A DNA stretch of 49,668 nt from Akkermansia sp. (lineage in GTDB: Bacteria > Verrucomicrobiota > Verrucomicrobiia > Verrucomicrobiales > Akkermansiaceae), in contig JAFQEF010000133.1 in assembly GCA_017399165.1 (NCBI GenBank), positions 1-49,668 on the forward strand. The letters are read 5' to 3'. The notes beneath the pieces are model-generated. The model was not told the origin of the DNA. It saw only the letters and a list, made by a program, of their open reading frames with translations, and did not search any database. Made by a program: the position numbers and the translations under genes. This document shows positions 17,994 through 26,594 of the stretch, piece after piece. Numbering within the stretch: the stretch's first letter is position 1; the number at the start of each line of letters is the position of its first letter.

Positions 17994-18698
17994 TTAATCG
18001 TTTGTAGTGACAGAGACACGGTCACCGACGTTGACGACGAGATTGTTGCTGACTTGTTTCTGAACGAGGAGTCCGGCTACTTTCTTACGAACGTCTGTCA
18101 CAATCGCACGTGCGATGATTTGGTCACCGCGGGTGATTTGCATGGGCATGCCCACTTGAATCTCAGCGTCACGCCCGGCGTTGATTACGATGAGCCCGCT
18201 CTCTGAGTCGATGCTCAGAACCGTGGCCTCATGCATACTCCCGGAGTTGGGAGCCTGCTGAGCTTGGCGCAGCCCAAGGGCTACATCTAACTCACGCAGT
18301 GCTGCATCCAGGCCCCGGCGGGCGGCGGCGTCCTCTACCAATGCACCCCGAGAGTAGGTCTCGATGGCGGTGGCGAGGGTAAGAGCTGCTTGTCGGAGTG
18401 ACTCAGTTTCTGCCGTGGCGGCATCCAGCTGAGCGATGGTCTCGATGAGCCTCTCTTCGCTGTCACCCAGGGCGGTACCACCTAAGGCCTCCAGTCTGGC
18501 GCGAACTTCGCGCATCTGTCGGCGTGCTTCATCGGCATCTGCCCTGGCGAGGGCGTAGGCTTCACGAAGCGTGGCAACCTGGCGTTCGAGTTGTGCGATT
18601 TTGTGCTCCGTCCCACTGCCGGCTTCTGTGGCACTCACTTGCGTTACGCTGCCAAGGGCAAGAGTAAGCAGGCATGTGCCGGTAAGAAGCCTGAGCAT
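17994..18698 (-). CDS. Exported coiled-coil protein inserted between rpsS and rplV
   Basis: A 234-residue non-ribosomal protein inside the ribosomal cluster. Residues 1-23 are a Sec signal peptide (MLRLLTGTCLLTLALGSVTQ, then VSA). Residues about 30-150 are Ala/Arg/Glu/Leu heptad-like coiled coil (EHKIAQLERQVATLREAYALA, ADEARRQMREVRARLEALGG). Residues about 155-234 are a compact beta domain (LSIDSESGLIVINAGRDAEI, VGMPMQITRGD, VTDVRKKVAGLLVQ). That domain resembles the small barrel seen at the end of FlgT-like and other envelope proteins. Spacing to rpsS (21 nt) and rplV (22 nt) is as tight as between the ribosomal genes, with no promoter or terminator between them, so it must be co-transcribed with them. 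Function unknown; an envelope structural or tethering role is inferred. Confidence 0.88.
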   Translation of the reverse strand: MLRLLTGTCLLTLALGSVTQVSATEAGSGTEHKIAQLERQVATLREAYALARADADEARRQMREVRARLEALGGTALGDSEERLIETIAQLDAATAETESLRQAALTLATAIETYSRGALVEDAAARRGLDAALRELDVALGLRQAQQAPNSGSMHEATVLSIDSESGLIVINAGRDAEIQVGMPMQITRGDQIIARAIVTDVRKKVAGLLVQKQVSNNLVVNVGDRVSVTTND

Positions 18699-18719
18699 GT
18701 GGTCAAGTGCGGGTTAATA

Positions 18720-18989
18720 TTACTTCTTGCCGATACCGCCGTGCGCTTTGAAGATGCGCGTGGGGGCGAATTCACCGAGCTTGTGGCCGACCATGTTCTC
18801 CGTTACATATACGGTGGTGAAACCTTTACCGTTGTGAACATCGAACGTGAGGCCGACGAAATCCGGAATGACCATGGAGGCGCGGCTCCAGGTTTTGATC
18901 GGCTTGCGGTCCCCGCTCTGAAGCTGGGCGTCAACCTTGTCGAGAAGAGGCTGGCTTACGAAGGGTCCTTTTTTGAGGGAACGTCCCAT
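18720..18989 (-). CDS. rpsS: 30S ribosomal protein S19
   Basis: An 89-residue small-subunit head protein. [21 protein letters not shown] opens it, then [48 protein letters not shown], all classic S19. It is followed by the inserted coiled-coil gene where rplV would be expected. Confidence 0.98.
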   Translation of the reverse strand: MGRSLKKGPFVSQPLLDKVDAQLQSGDRKPIKTWSRASMVIPDFVGLTFDVHNGKGFTTVYVTENMVGHKLGEFAPTRIFKAHGGIGKK

Positions 18990-19020
18990 TGTTAGTGATA
19001 ATGTTGAAGGTTATAAGTGA

Positions 19021-19854
19021 TTACTTGTTCTTGCGACGCTGTACGATGAAGGTATCAGTCGGCTTACGCAGGCGGCGGGTCTTCTGGCCCTTAACATGAC
19101 CCCAGGGGGACTTAAGGTGCTGACGACCACCACCGGACTTGGACTTACCTTCACCACCACCGTTGGGGTGGTCTACCGGGTTCATACACATACCACGCAC
19201 GGTGGGGCGGATACCCATCCAACGGGTGCGGCCGGCTTTACCGGAGGACTCGTTCATGTGCTGGGTGTTGCCCACCTGGCCGATGGTGCAGTAGCACTCC
19301 ACGCGGAACTTGCGGATCTCGCCGGAGGGCATCTTCACCAGGGCGTACTCGCCGTCACGGTTAGAGAGGATGGCCTGCTGGCCGGCGGAACGGGCAACCT
19401 TGCCGCCGCTGCCGGGGCGAACCTCAATGTTGTGAATGGCGGTACCCAAGGGTACGTTCTTAAGGGGCATGGCGTTGCCAACCTTCGGGGCAACGGTGTC
19501 GCCGGCCTGTACGGTCATACCAACGGTAAGACCCACGGGGGCGAGGATGTAGCTCTTGGTGCCGTCTTCGTACTGCACGAGGGCGATGCGGCAGGTGCGG
19601 TTCGGATCATACTCGATGCCGAGAACCTTGGCGGCGTCGCGACGGGTGCGGCGGAAGTCTACGAGGCGGTAGTGCTTCTTGTGACCACCACCGATGTGAC
19701 GGGTGGTGATACGGCCATTGTTGTTACGGCCACCGCTCTTGCGCAGGGGCTGAAGGAGGGACTTCTCCGGTGTGCTCTTGGTAATCTCGTCGAAAGCGGG
19801 AAGAACCTTGTAGCGATTTGACGGAGTTGTAGGCTTGAATGACTTGAGGGACAT
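19021..19854 (-). CDS. rplB: 50S ribosomal protein L2
   Basis: A 277-residue protein needed for peptidyl transferase assembly. It has [22 protein letters not shown], then the RNA-binding core. The C-terminal [15 protein letters not shown] region contains the conserved His near the active centre. The length is standard. Confidence 0.98.
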   Translation of the reverse strand: MSLKSFKPTTPSNRYKVLPAFDEITKSTPEKSLLQPLRKSGGRNNNGRITTRHIGGGHKKHYRLVDFRRTRRDAAKVLGIEYDPNRTCRIALVQYEDGTKSYILAPVGLTVGMTVQAGDTVAPKVGNAMPLKNVPLGTAIHNIEVRPGSGGKVARSAGQQAILSNRDGEYALVKMPSGEIRKFRVECYCTIGQVGNTQHMNESSGKAGRTRWMGIRPTVRGMCMNPVDHPNGGGEGKSKSGGGRQHLKSPWGHVKGQKTRRLRKPTDTFIVQRRKNK

Positions 19855-19888
19855 GATAGCTTACTTCTATGGTCTTAGGGTTTCCGGA

Positions 19889-20173
19889 TTACACGAGGTC
19901 GAGGGTTTCACCGGCAGCGAGGCGCACATAAGCCTTCTTCCAAGCGGGGGCGCAGCCGGCATCCTTGGTGCGGGTGCGGCGGGCCTTGCCGTCGTAGTTG
20001 GCAGTGCGAACGGAAGCTACTTTCTTGCCGAGGCATTTCTCAACGGCCTGCTTGATTTCAAGCTTGGTGGCCTTCACCGCCACTTCAAGCACAAGCTCAC
20101 CTGTGACTTCATGCAGCACAGCGGCCTTTTCAGACACGCGGGGCTTCTTGATAACGTCGTAAATGTTGTTCAT
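19889..20173 (-). CDS. rplW: 50S ribosomal protein L23
   Basis: A 94-residue exit-tunnel rim protein that docks SRP and trigger factor. The start is ATG 20173 (MNNIYDVIKKPRVSEKAAVL); the frame is open further upstream only through rplD. Features include EVAVKATKLEIKQAVEKCLGKKVASVRTANYDGK. It begins one base after the rplD stop. Confidence 0.95.
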   Translation of the reverse strand: MNNIYDVIKKPRVSEKAAVLHEVTGELVLEVAVKATKLEIKQAVEKCLGKKVASVRTANYDGKARRTRTKDAGCAPAWKKAYVRLAAGETLDLV

Positions 20174-20174
20174 A

Positions 20175-20783
20175 TTACTTGGTGCGGTTGGCGATGGTTT
20201 CAAGTGCAGATTCAACGATGACGACCTTGTTGGCGTGCAGGAGCTGCTCAACGTTTACCTCGGCAGCGCTCATGAGGAGCACCTCGGCAACGTTGCGGCC
20301 GGCGCGCTTGGTCATCTCGTCAAAGTTGTCGGAGATGATGAGTACCTTCTTGCCGGTGGCAATCTCAGCCACAGCGGCAACAAAGCTCTTGGTCTTACCA
20401 TCCTCGATGCTGAAGGAGGGAACGGTGCAGACCTTACCGCCGGAGATGATGTCACCAAGCACGCGGCGCAGAGCCAGCTTGCGGGTGGACTTGTTCACCT
20501 TCTTGCTGTAATCGCAGGGACGGGGGCCGAACACAACACCACCACCCACAAAGATGGGGGACTGATGGTCGCCGTGACGGGCGTTACCCGTGCCCTTCTG
20601 ACGGTAGATCTTACGGTTGTTACCGGCAACCTCACCACGGGTCTTGGTGTTGGCAGAACCGGTGCGGCGGTTAGCGCGGTAAGCAGTTACCAGGTCATGC
20701 ACGGCCTGGCTGCCCTTCTCGGGCCCTACCGTCACGATGTTGGCGGCGGTAGCTGCTTCAATTGTGAATTCTGTAGCGGACAT
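20175..20783 (-). CDS. rplD: 50S ribosomal protein L4
   Basis: A 202-residue protein with a long loop in the exit tunnel: VTAYRANRRTGSANTKTRGEVAGNNRKIYRQKGTGNARHGDHQSPIFVGGGVVFGP. In enterobacteria L4 also represses its own S10 operon through a leader hairpin. Here the gene is internal to a str-S10 fusion, so any such site would have to be elsewhere. Confidence 0.97.
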   Translation of the reverse strand: MSATEFTIEAATAANIVTVGPEKGSQAVHDLVTAYRANRRTGSANTKTRGEVAGNNRKIYRQKGTGNARHGDHQSPIFVGGGVVFGPRPCDYSKKVNKSTRKLALRRVLGDIISGGKVCTVPSFSIEDGKTKSFVAAVAEIATGKKVLIISDNFDEMTKRAGRNVAEVLLMSAAEVNVEQLLHANKVVIVESALETIANRTK

Positions 20784-20807
20784 AGATAGGTTCTCCTAGT
20801 TCGTATA

Positions 20808-21452
20808 TTATTTACCGTTCTTCTTCTTGGCGGGGCGAACTACAACGTAAGAGCCCTTAGCGCCCGGTACGGGACCGGATACCAAGATTACGTTGTCCTC
20901 AGGGCGTACCTGTACAACCTTGAGGTTCTGCACGGTCTTGCGCTCGTTACCCATGTGACCGGGCATCTTCTGGCCCTTCCATACACGGGAGGGAGTAGCA
21001 CAAGCACCAACACCACCGGTACGACGGTGCATCATGGAGCCGTGGGTCATGGGGGAGCCGGAGAAGTTGTGACGACGCACAACGCCCTGGAAGCCCTTAC
21101 CCTTGCTGGTACCGATGACGTCCACCCAAGCACCCTCCTCAAAGAGGCTGCAGCCGGGGTGAGCGGCACCTTCAGCGGGCAGCTCAGAGGCATCTACACG
21201 GAACTCCTTGAGGAGCTTGGCCGGGGCGATGCCGAGTTTTTTGAAGTGGCCTGCAACGGGCTTGGAGAGGCGGCTCTCCTTCTGCTCGTCGAAAGCGACC
21301 TGGACAGCGTTGTAGCCATCGCTCTCCACGGTCTTGATCTGGCCGTAAGTGTTGCCTGCCACGTCAATGACGGTGACGGGGATCATGGCGCCGGTCTCCT
21401 TATTGAAAACGCGGGTCATGCCAACTTTCTTACCAATGAGTCCTAAAGACAT
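20808..21452 (-). CDS. rplC: 50S ribosomal protein L3
   Basis: A 214-residue early-assembly protein: MSLGLIGKKVGMTRVFNKETG, then KGKGFQGVVRRHNFSGSPMTHGSMMHRRTGGVGACATPSRVWKGQKMPGHMGNERKT, the L3 signature. It ends in a basic tail. It lies 55 nt after rpsJ, with no promoter seen between them. Confidence 0.97.
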   Translation of the reverse strand: MSLGLIGKKVGMTRVFNKETGAMIPVTVIDVAGNTYGQIKTVESDGYNAVQVAFDEQKESRLSKPVAGHFKKLGIAPAKLLKEFRVDASELPAEGAAHPGCSLFEEGAWVDVIGTSKGKGFQGVVRRHNFSGSPMTHGSMMHRRTGGVGACATPSRVWKGQKMPGHMGNERKTVQNLKVVQVRPEDNVILVSGPVPGAKGSYVVVRPAKKKNGK

Positions 21453-21507
21453 GTTATGTAAAAAATCTGTGTTAAGGTTCGTAATGAATGATCTGTCTCA
21501 ACGGGGA

Positions 21508-21816
21508 TTAGATCTTGATGGTAATGTCCACACCGGCAGGCAGGTTGAGCTTCTTGAGCTCTTCAACCGTGCGGCTGGTCGGCTCCACAATGTCAAGAAG
21601 ACGCTTGTGGGTGCGGATTTCGAACTGGTCGGCAGATTTCTTATTAACATGGACCGAGCGGTTCACAGAGAACTTCTCGATACGAGTCGGCAAAGGAATC
21701 GGACCGGCAACTTTGGCGCCCGTGCGCTTAGCGGTCTCGACGATCTCGGAAGCGGAGCGGTCGATAGCGCGGCTGTCAAAAGCACGGAGACGGATGCGGA
21801 TTTTGGGACTTTGCAT
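21508..21816 (-). CDS. rpsJ: 30S ribosomal protein S10
   Basis: A 102-residue protein, also a transcription antitermination factor (NusE) with NusB and Nus[50 protein letters not shown] is unmistakable. It follows fusA after 38 nt; tuf, which often sits here, is missing. Confidence 0.97.
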   Translation of the reverse strand: MQSPKIRIRLRAFDSRAIDRSASEIVETAKRTGAKVAGPIPLPTRIEKFSVNRSVHVNKKSADQFEIRTHKRLLDIVEPTSRTVEELKKLNLPAGVDITIKI

Positions 21817-21854
21817 GAACGTGCGGTTATGTTTAGGTTAGTAATTAGGTTGGT

Positions 21855-24035
21855 TTATTTGTTACCACCGCGAGCCTTGACGATTTCGGTGACAAGGTTC
21901 TGGGGTACTTGTTCGAAGTGGGAGGGTTCCATGGAGTAGGAGGCCAAGCCCTTGGAGAGGGTGCGGATATCGGTAGAGTAACCGAACATCTCTGCCAGCG
22001 GCACAGCGGCGGTAAGAACACACTCGTTGTTCTTGTGCTCCATGTTGTTGATTTGAGCGCGGCGGCGGTTGAGGTCGCCCATGATATCGCCCTGGTTCTC
22101 GGCGGGAGTCACAACTTCAACGGCCATGATGGGCTCAAGAAGCACGGGGGCACACTTGGCAAAGGCGTTCTTCATTGCGAAGATAGCAGCCATCTTGAAG
22201 GCGTTTTCGTTGGAGTCAACTTCGTGGTAGGAACCATCGATAACGTCTACCTCTACGTCCTCTACGGGGTAGCCGGCAACGGTACCGGAGTTCATAGCCT
22301 CATTCAAACCGGCGTACACGGCATTCATGTACTCCTTAGGAATGGCACCACCAACAATCTTGTTGGCAATCTTAAGGCCGGTACCACGCTCACCGGGGCG
22401 CATGGCGATAACCACGTCACCGTACTGACCACGACCACCGGACTGCTTAACGAGCTTGCCCTGTACGCGGTCTGCGGACTTGGTGATGGTTTCACGGTAG
22501 GCAATCTGGGGCTTACCGGTGTTGGCCTCTACCTTGAACTCGCGCTTGAGGCGGTCCACGATAATGTCGAGGTGAAGCTCACCCATACCGGCAATGATGG
22601 TCTGGCCGGTCTCCTCGTCGGTCTTAACGCGGAAGGTGGGGTCCTCTGCAGAGAGGCGCTGAAGAGCGTTGGACATCTTCTCCTGGTCGGCCTTGGTAAG
22701 GGGCTCTACAGCCATGGAGATAACGGTGTCGGGGAAGGTGGGGGGCTCGAGGGTGAAGTCGAAGTCATCGGAGGCAAGTGTGTCACCGGTGGTGGCATTC
22801 TTGAGGCCTACGATAGCAGCAATATCACCGGAGTATACCTCGTTCACGTCGGTGTGTACGTTGGCCTGAATCTGGAGCAGACGGCCTACGCGCTCACGCT
22901 TACGGGTACGGGGGTTGTACACGGTGTCGCCCTTGCGGATAACGCCGGTGTATACGCGAATGAAGACGAGGGAACCCACGAACTTGTCTGCCCAGAGCTT
23001 GAATGCAAGAGCAACGGGCTTGTCTTTGTCGGAGGGGATAATCTCCTGGGTGTCGAAGGTCTCGTAGCCATTCTCATCAAGCCCGGTGGGGATGGTGCCG
23101 GTAACAGTGGCAAGCTTGGCCTCAAGCGGGGAGGGCAAGTAGTCAACAACGGCGTCGAGCAAGCCCTGAACACCCTTGTTCTTGAATGCGGAGCCACCGG
23201 TTACGGGGATGAACTTGTTGGCGATGCAGGCGCGGCGGATTGCAGCCTTGAGGGTGGGGGCATCGATGGGCTCCTCCATGAGGAAGAGCTCGCCGAGCTC
23301 GTCGTCCACGTTAGCAACGGCTTCTTTAAGCTCCTCAAGAGCAGCCTCACCAATCTCCTTAAGCTCGCCCTCCAGGTCCCTCACCTCATAGGTGGAGCCC
23401 ATGCGGTCGGAGTCTGCGTAGTAGATAGCCTTTTGGTTCACCACGTCGATCTGGCCGCAAAGCTGGTCCTCAGAGCCAATGGGGATGAGAACGGGAGCAG
23501 CGTTAGCACCGAGCTTGGTGCGGATATCGGAAAGAACGTTGTTGAAGTTGGCACCCGTGCGGTCCATCTTGTTGACGAAGCAAATGCGGGGCACCTCGTA
23601 CTTGTTGGCTTGACGCCATACTGTCTGGGTCTGGGGCTGCACACCGGCAACACCGCAGAATACAACGATAGCACCGTCGAGCACACGCAGAGAGCGCTCC
23701 ACCTCAGCGGTGAAGTCAACGTGCCCGGGGGTATCAATAACGTTGAGCTGGAAGTTCTCGTTCTCGAAAAGCTTGCAGCAGCCCTCGGCAGGCAACTGTT
23801 TCCAGTTTGTCGTAACGGCGGCGGAGGTAATGGTAATACCGCGTTCCTGCTCCTGTTCCATCCAGTCAGTCGTCGCAGAACCCTCGTGGGTCTCGCCGAT
23901 CTTATGGATCATGCCTGTGTAGAAAAGGATGCGCTCGGAAAGCGTGGTTTTGCCACCGTCGATGTGAGCAGCGATACCGAAGTTGCGGTAGCGCTCGAGC
24001 GGGGCCTTGCGGTCTGGGCTGCTGTAACTAGCCAT
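21855..24035 (-). CDS. fusA: Elongation factor G
   Basis: A 726-residue translocase GTPase that moves tRNA and mRNA through the ribosome and helps recycle ribosomes with RRF. The G1 loop is AHIDGGKTT, where most bacterial EF-Gs have AHIDAGKTT. Switch II is DTPGHVDFTAEVERSLRVLDGAIVVF, and NKMDRTGANF is the G4 motif. Domains III-V follow, ending with the YSTDIRTLSKGLASYSMEPSHFEQVP region. It is about 20 residues longer than E. coli EF-G, partly from an insertion between switch I and II (LPAEGCCKLFENENF). It is placed between rpsG and rpsJ. Whether it serves translocation and recycling equally cannot be told. Confidence 0.97.
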   Translation of the reverse strand: MASYSSPDRKAPLERYRNFGIAAHIDGGKTTLSERILFYTGMIHKIGETHEGSATTDWMEQEQERGITITSAAVTTNWKQLPAEGCCKLFENENFQLNVIDTPGHVDFTAEVERSLRVLDGAIVVFCGVAGVQPQTQTVWRQANKYEVPRICFVNKMDRTGANFNNVLSDIRTKLGANAAPVLIPIGSEDQLCGQIDVVNQKAIYYADSDRMGSTYEVRDLEGELKEIGEAALEELKEAVANVDDELGELFLMEEPIDAPTLKAAIRRACIANKFIPVTGGSAFKNKGVQGLLDAVVDYLPSPLEAKLATVTGTIPTGLDENGYETFDTQEIIPSDKDKPVALAFKLWADKFVGSLVFIRVYTGVIRKGDTVYNPRTRKRERVGRLLQIQANVHTDVNEVYSGDIAAIVGLKNATTGDTLASDDFDFTLEPPTFPDTVISMAVEPLTKADQEKMSNALQRLSAEDPTFRVKTDEETGQTIIAGMGELHLDIIVDRLKREFKVEANTGKPQIAYRETITKSADRVQGKLVKQSGGRGQYGDVVIAMRPGERGTGLKIANKIVGGAIPKEYMNAVYAGLNEAMNSGTVAGYPVEDVEVDVIDGSYHEVDSNENAFKMAAIFAMKNAFAKCAPVLLEPIMAVEVVTPAENQGDIMGDLNRRRAQINNMEHKNNECVLTAAVPLAEMFGYSTDIRTLSKGLASYSMEPSHFEQVPQNLVTEIVKARGGNK

Positions 24036-24097
24036 AATTCAGAAAAGTAATATGAATGTTGATGTTTTCAGAGATTACGAGAAAAACTCACGCGGAA

Positions 24098-24571
24098 TTA
24101 CCAGCGGAAGTGAGCGAAAGCACGGTTGGCCTGAGCCATCTTGTGCACGTCATCGCGCTTGCGAACGGCGGCACCTTGGTTGGCAGCGGCTTCTTTGATT
24201 TCATTGGCAAGAGCCTTGGCCATCGGGATACCCTTACGATTGCGGGCATAGTTGATGATCCAGCGCATTGCCAGAGCTTCGGAACGGTCGGGAGCAACCT
24301 CCAAGGGCACCTGGTAGGTAGCACCACCCACGCGGCGGCTCTTTACCTCCACACGGGGCTTGGCGTTCTCAATGGCACGGGTGAGCACCTCAAGGGGGCT
24401 TACGGTATCCGTACCCTCGTTAGCAAGGTCGATAGCCTTGTAAACGATACGCTCTGCAAGAGCGCGCTTGCCGGCAAGCATCACCTTACCGATAAGGCGG
24501 CCTACCAATACAGAGTCGTAACGAGAGTCACGACGCTCAATCTTCTTATAGACGCGTTTACGACGAGCCAT
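24098..24571 (-). CDS. rpsG: 30S ribosomal protein S7
   Basis: A 157-residue primary 16S rRNA binder that organises the 30S head. MARRKRVYKKIERRDSRYDSVLVGRLIGKVMLAGKRALAERIVY opens it. SRRVGGATYQVPLEVAPDRSEALAMRWI and AFAHFRW at the C-terminus are typical. In E. coli S7 represses the str operon; the structured leader upstream of rpsL would be the place to look for an equivalent. Confidence 0.97.
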   Translation of the reverse strand: MARRKRVYKKIERRDSRYDSVLVGRLIGKVMLAGKRALAERIVYKAIDLANEGTDTVSPLEVLTRAIENAKPRVEVKSRRVGGATYQVPLEVAPDRSEALAMRWIINYARNRKGIPMAKALANEIKEAAANQGAAVRKRDDVHKMAQANRAFAHFRW

Positions 24572-24599
24572 AATAGTATGATATTAAAGGTTCAACAGT

Positions 24600-25001
24600 T
24601 TATTTCTTCTTAGCGGGAGCTGCGGCACCGGCCTTGGGGCGCTTGGCACCGTACTTAGAACGGCCACGGCGGCGCTTGTCAACGCCAAGGCAGTCCAAAG
24701 CACCACGAACGATGTGATAACGAACACCGGGCAAGTCCTTCACACGACCACCGCGTACAAGTACGATGGAGTGTTCCTGGAGGTTGTGGCCCTCACCGCC
24801 GATGTAGGCGATAACTTCTTCGCCATTGGTAAGGCGAACTTTAGCAACTTTACGAAGAGCGGAGTTCGGCTTCTTCGGCGTACGCGTCATCACCTGGAGG
24901 CAGACGCCACGACGCTGCGGGCAGCTATGAAGAGCGCGAGACTTCGACTTCTCTTCCGGTACGATACGTCCCTTACGGACGAGCTGATTGATGGTCGGCA
25001 T
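24600..25001 (-). CDS. rpsL: 30S ribosomal protein S12
   Basis: A 133-residue decoding-centre protein: [37 protein letters not shown]. The streptomycin-related loops [17 protein letters not shown] and [15 protein letters not shown] carry the drug-sensitive (wild-type) lysines. A basic Ala/Lys tail extends the C-terminus. It has an AGAAGGA ribosome-binding site close to the ATG and is the first gene of the cluster. Confidence 0.98.
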   Translation of the reverse strand: MPTINQLVRKGRIVPEEKSKSRALHSCPQRRGVCLQVMTRTPKKPNSALRKVAKVRLTNGEEVIAYIGGEGHNLQEHSIVLVRGGRVKDLPGVRYHIVRGALDCLGVDKRRRGRSKYGAKRPKAGAAAPAKKK

Positions 25002-25143
25002 GTTTCCTTCTTTGATTATTAATTAGTTTCAGGTGTTAGTCGGAGTTGGAAGAGCTTCTCATTACCGGAGAAGGATTCCGTTTATCCGGCGGTAACCCGA
25101 TAGTACGAGCTCCTTTGTTTCTGTATTCCTACAGATAAGGAGG
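25002..25143 (-). promoter_or_regulatory. Structured leader of the str-S10 cluster
   Basis: About 140 nt lie between the predicted start site and rpsL. Read on the minus strand, CTGTA-GGAA-TACAG forms a hairpin with a GNRA-class tetraloop, extended by CTCCTT pairing with AAGGAG. A second domain has TTACCG pairing with CGGTAA around an inner GGAT/ATCC helix, closed by GAGCT/AGCTC. No ORF is inside. This organisation suits an autoregulatory ribosomal-protein leader, but it matches none I know. Confidence 0.5.
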
Positions 25144-25149
25144 TGCACG

Positions 25150-25177
25150 AGTTTACTATATTTTAACGATTTTGCAA
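25150..25177 (-). promoter_or_regulatory. Promoter of the str-S10 cluster, TTGCAA-N16-TAAACT
   Basis: On the minus strand, -35 TTGCAA (25177 to 25172) and -10 TAAACT (25155 to 25150), in an AT-rich setting. The predicted start is near 25143. It is the only convincing promoter upstream of rpsL. Confidence 0.6.
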
Positions 25178-25244
25178 GCCTTTTCTTCAGTATTACGCAA
25201 ATTTTTCTACTTTTCATGAACATTTTTCGGAGAATTTGCATAAT

Positions 25245-25264
25245 TATATGCGCGCGCGCACGCG
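25245..25264. other. Alternating purine-pyrimidine tract
   Basis: Twenty bases of perfect pyrimidine-purine alternation (TATATG followed by CG repeats) lie between the two divergent promoters of the ribosomal cluster and the ankyrin gene. Such tracts can adopt Z-DNA under negative supercoiling. Confidence 0.5.
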
Positions 25265-25280
25265 AGAGAGCATTTTTTTA

Positions 25281-25309
25281 TTGAAATGACACAAAAATCC
25301 GTGTAAAGT
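25281..25309 (+). promoter_or_regulatory. Ankyrin gene promoter, TTGAAA-N17-TAAAGT
   Basis: A strong -35/-10 pair with 17-bp spacing ends 30 nt before the ATG. Unlike several other genes here, a real Shine-Dalgarno (AAAGGAG, 25324-25330) lies 9 nt before the start. Confidence 0.65.
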
Positions 25310-25339
25310 GATGGGTGAAACAGAAAGGAGCCCCACACC

Positions 25340-26110
25340 ATGAAGACCCCACATCTCCTCAAACTTTGTAAAGCCGGTAAAAGCCCGGAGGCCAAAAGCC
25401 TCATCGAAACCGGAGTAGATATCAACATGCGCACCCCCAAGGGAAAAACGGCCTTGATGTATGCCTGCCGCAGCGGTTGTGCAGAGCTTGCAGAGCATTT
25501 GGTGCGTAAGGGGGCAGAGCTTCACTGCGCCACAATCAAAGGCAAAACCGCCCTGCACTATGCAGCCGCCGGGGGTAATACGGATATTGTGGAGCTGCTT
25601 ATTGCAGAGGGGTGCGAGACAGAGCCACGCACCCTCAACGGCAGAACACCCCTTATGCAAGCCTGCCGTAAAGGGTATGCCACCATTGTAGCGTTACTCT
25701 TGCGCTGCGGGGCAGACCTCCATGCAACGGATACCATGGGCATGGCTCCCCTGCACCACGCCGCAGCCAAAGGACGGTGGGATGTTGTAGAGCTGTTGTT
25801 GCGCCACGGAGCCAATATTCATGCGGCAGATGCCGCAGGGTATACTCCCCTGCTCCATGCCGTGGCAGAAGGGCGGCGCAGCGTGCTTGAGCTTTTGCTA
25901 CTGCGCGGGGCGAGGGCAGAAGATACGGATTTACAGGGCAACACCGCCCTGCACTTAGCTTGCCTCAACGGCCGACGCAAGCAGGCAGAGTTCTTATTGA
26001 TGCGGGGTGCAGACTCTACATGTACCAACAAACAAGGTAAAACCCCGCGAGATTTAGCCACCCAAAGTGGTAACCTTAAACTACTGCAAACGCTTAAAAC
26101 TTTGCTGTGA
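25340..26110 (+). CDS. Ankyrin-repeat protein
   Basis: A 256-residue cytoplasmic protein made almost entirely of ankyrin repeats. There are about seven clear 33-residue units from residue 33 on (KGKTALMYAC, KGKTALHYAA, NGRTPLMQAC, MGMAPLHHAA, AGYTPLLHAV, QGNTALHLAC, QGKTPRDLAT) plus a degenerate N-terminal one. There is no signal peptide, membrane segment or enzymatic domain, so it is a protein-binding scaffold. It is a single-gene unit with its own promoter and a good ribosome-binding site, divergent from the ribosomal cluster. The partner is unknown. Confidence 0.9.
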   Translation: MKTPHLLKLCKAGKSPEAKSLIETGVDINMRTPKGKTALMYACRSGCAELAEHLVRKGAELHCATIKGKTALHYAAAGGNTDIVELLIAEGCETEPRTLNGRTPLMQACRKGYATIVALLLRCGADLHATDTMGMAPLHHAAAKGRWDVVELLLRHGANIHAADAAGYTPLLHAVAEGRRSVLELLLLRGARAEDTDLQGNTALHLACLNGRRKQAEFLLMRGADSTCTNKQGKTPRDLATQSGNLKLLQTLKTLL

Positions 26111-26127
26111 GTTTTTGAGCTTGCCGA

Positions 26128-26523
26128 CTACAGCTTGAATATGTAGATATGCGTCTCACGCGTGTCGCGATTAACGGCTGCCCTCAGGGTCGAGCCACAG
26201 GCTTCTTTTTGCCAAAAGAGCATGCCTGCTAAATCCGTCTTGCCATAGGCTGCGCAATACTTGTCAAAAACCGGGGCGAACTCGGATATTTTTAATGCAT
26301 CCGCCGTACCGATGATGACTTGGTGCCAGCCTTTATCCTCGAAGCCTTGTACAGATTTTGATATGCCGTAAATATCATGCGTTTCGCCGGTGAGCACCCA
26401 GCCATCGGAATCCCATTTTCGGGAATCAAGCTCGGGGAGCTCCGCTTGAAGATACAAGTGTGAGCCCCATTCCATTATGGGAATGATGGACAGTATTATC
26501 AGAATGATTACGTACTTCTTCAT
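26128..26523 (-). CDS. Hypothetical membrane-anchored protein
   Basis: A 131-residue protein with one N-terminal hydrophobic helix (MKKYVIILIILSIIPIMEWG), either an uncleaved signal anchor or a signal peptide. It is followed by a small mixed alpha/beta domain with two cysteines (DKYCAAYG, KEACGST). No family recognised. ATG 26523 is chosen over an upstream in-frame start that would place charged residues before the helix and lie in the preceding terminator region. It is convergent with the ankyrin gene and separated from the upstream giant gene by a terminator. Confidence 0.65.
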   Translation of the reverse strand: MKKYVIILIILSIIPIMEWGSHLYLQAELPELDSRKWDSDGWVLTGETHDIYGISKSVQGFEDKGWHQVIIGTADALKISEFAPVFDKYCAAYGKTDLAGMLFWQKEACGSTLRAAVNRDTRETHIYIFKL

Positions 26524-26539
26524 TGTATCATCAATCGGC

Positions 26540-26565
26540 AAAAAGCCCACCGGGGATGGTGGGCT
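26540..26565 (-). terminator. Terminator of the prepilin-like giant gene
   Basis: On the minus strand, AGCCCACC pairs with GGTGGGCT (26565-26558 with 26551-26544), loop of 6, followed by TTTTT. It lies 30 nt beyond the stop at 26595. Confidence 0.85.
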
Positions 26566-26594
26566 GATGAAATCTTATAAGCTGAGAACCGGCA

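Noticed and set aside
21909..24050. 713-codon plus-strand ORF opposite fusA
   Set aside because: It is an exact shadow of the EF-G gene, created by biased codon use; its translation has no recognisable domain and the sense gene is certain.
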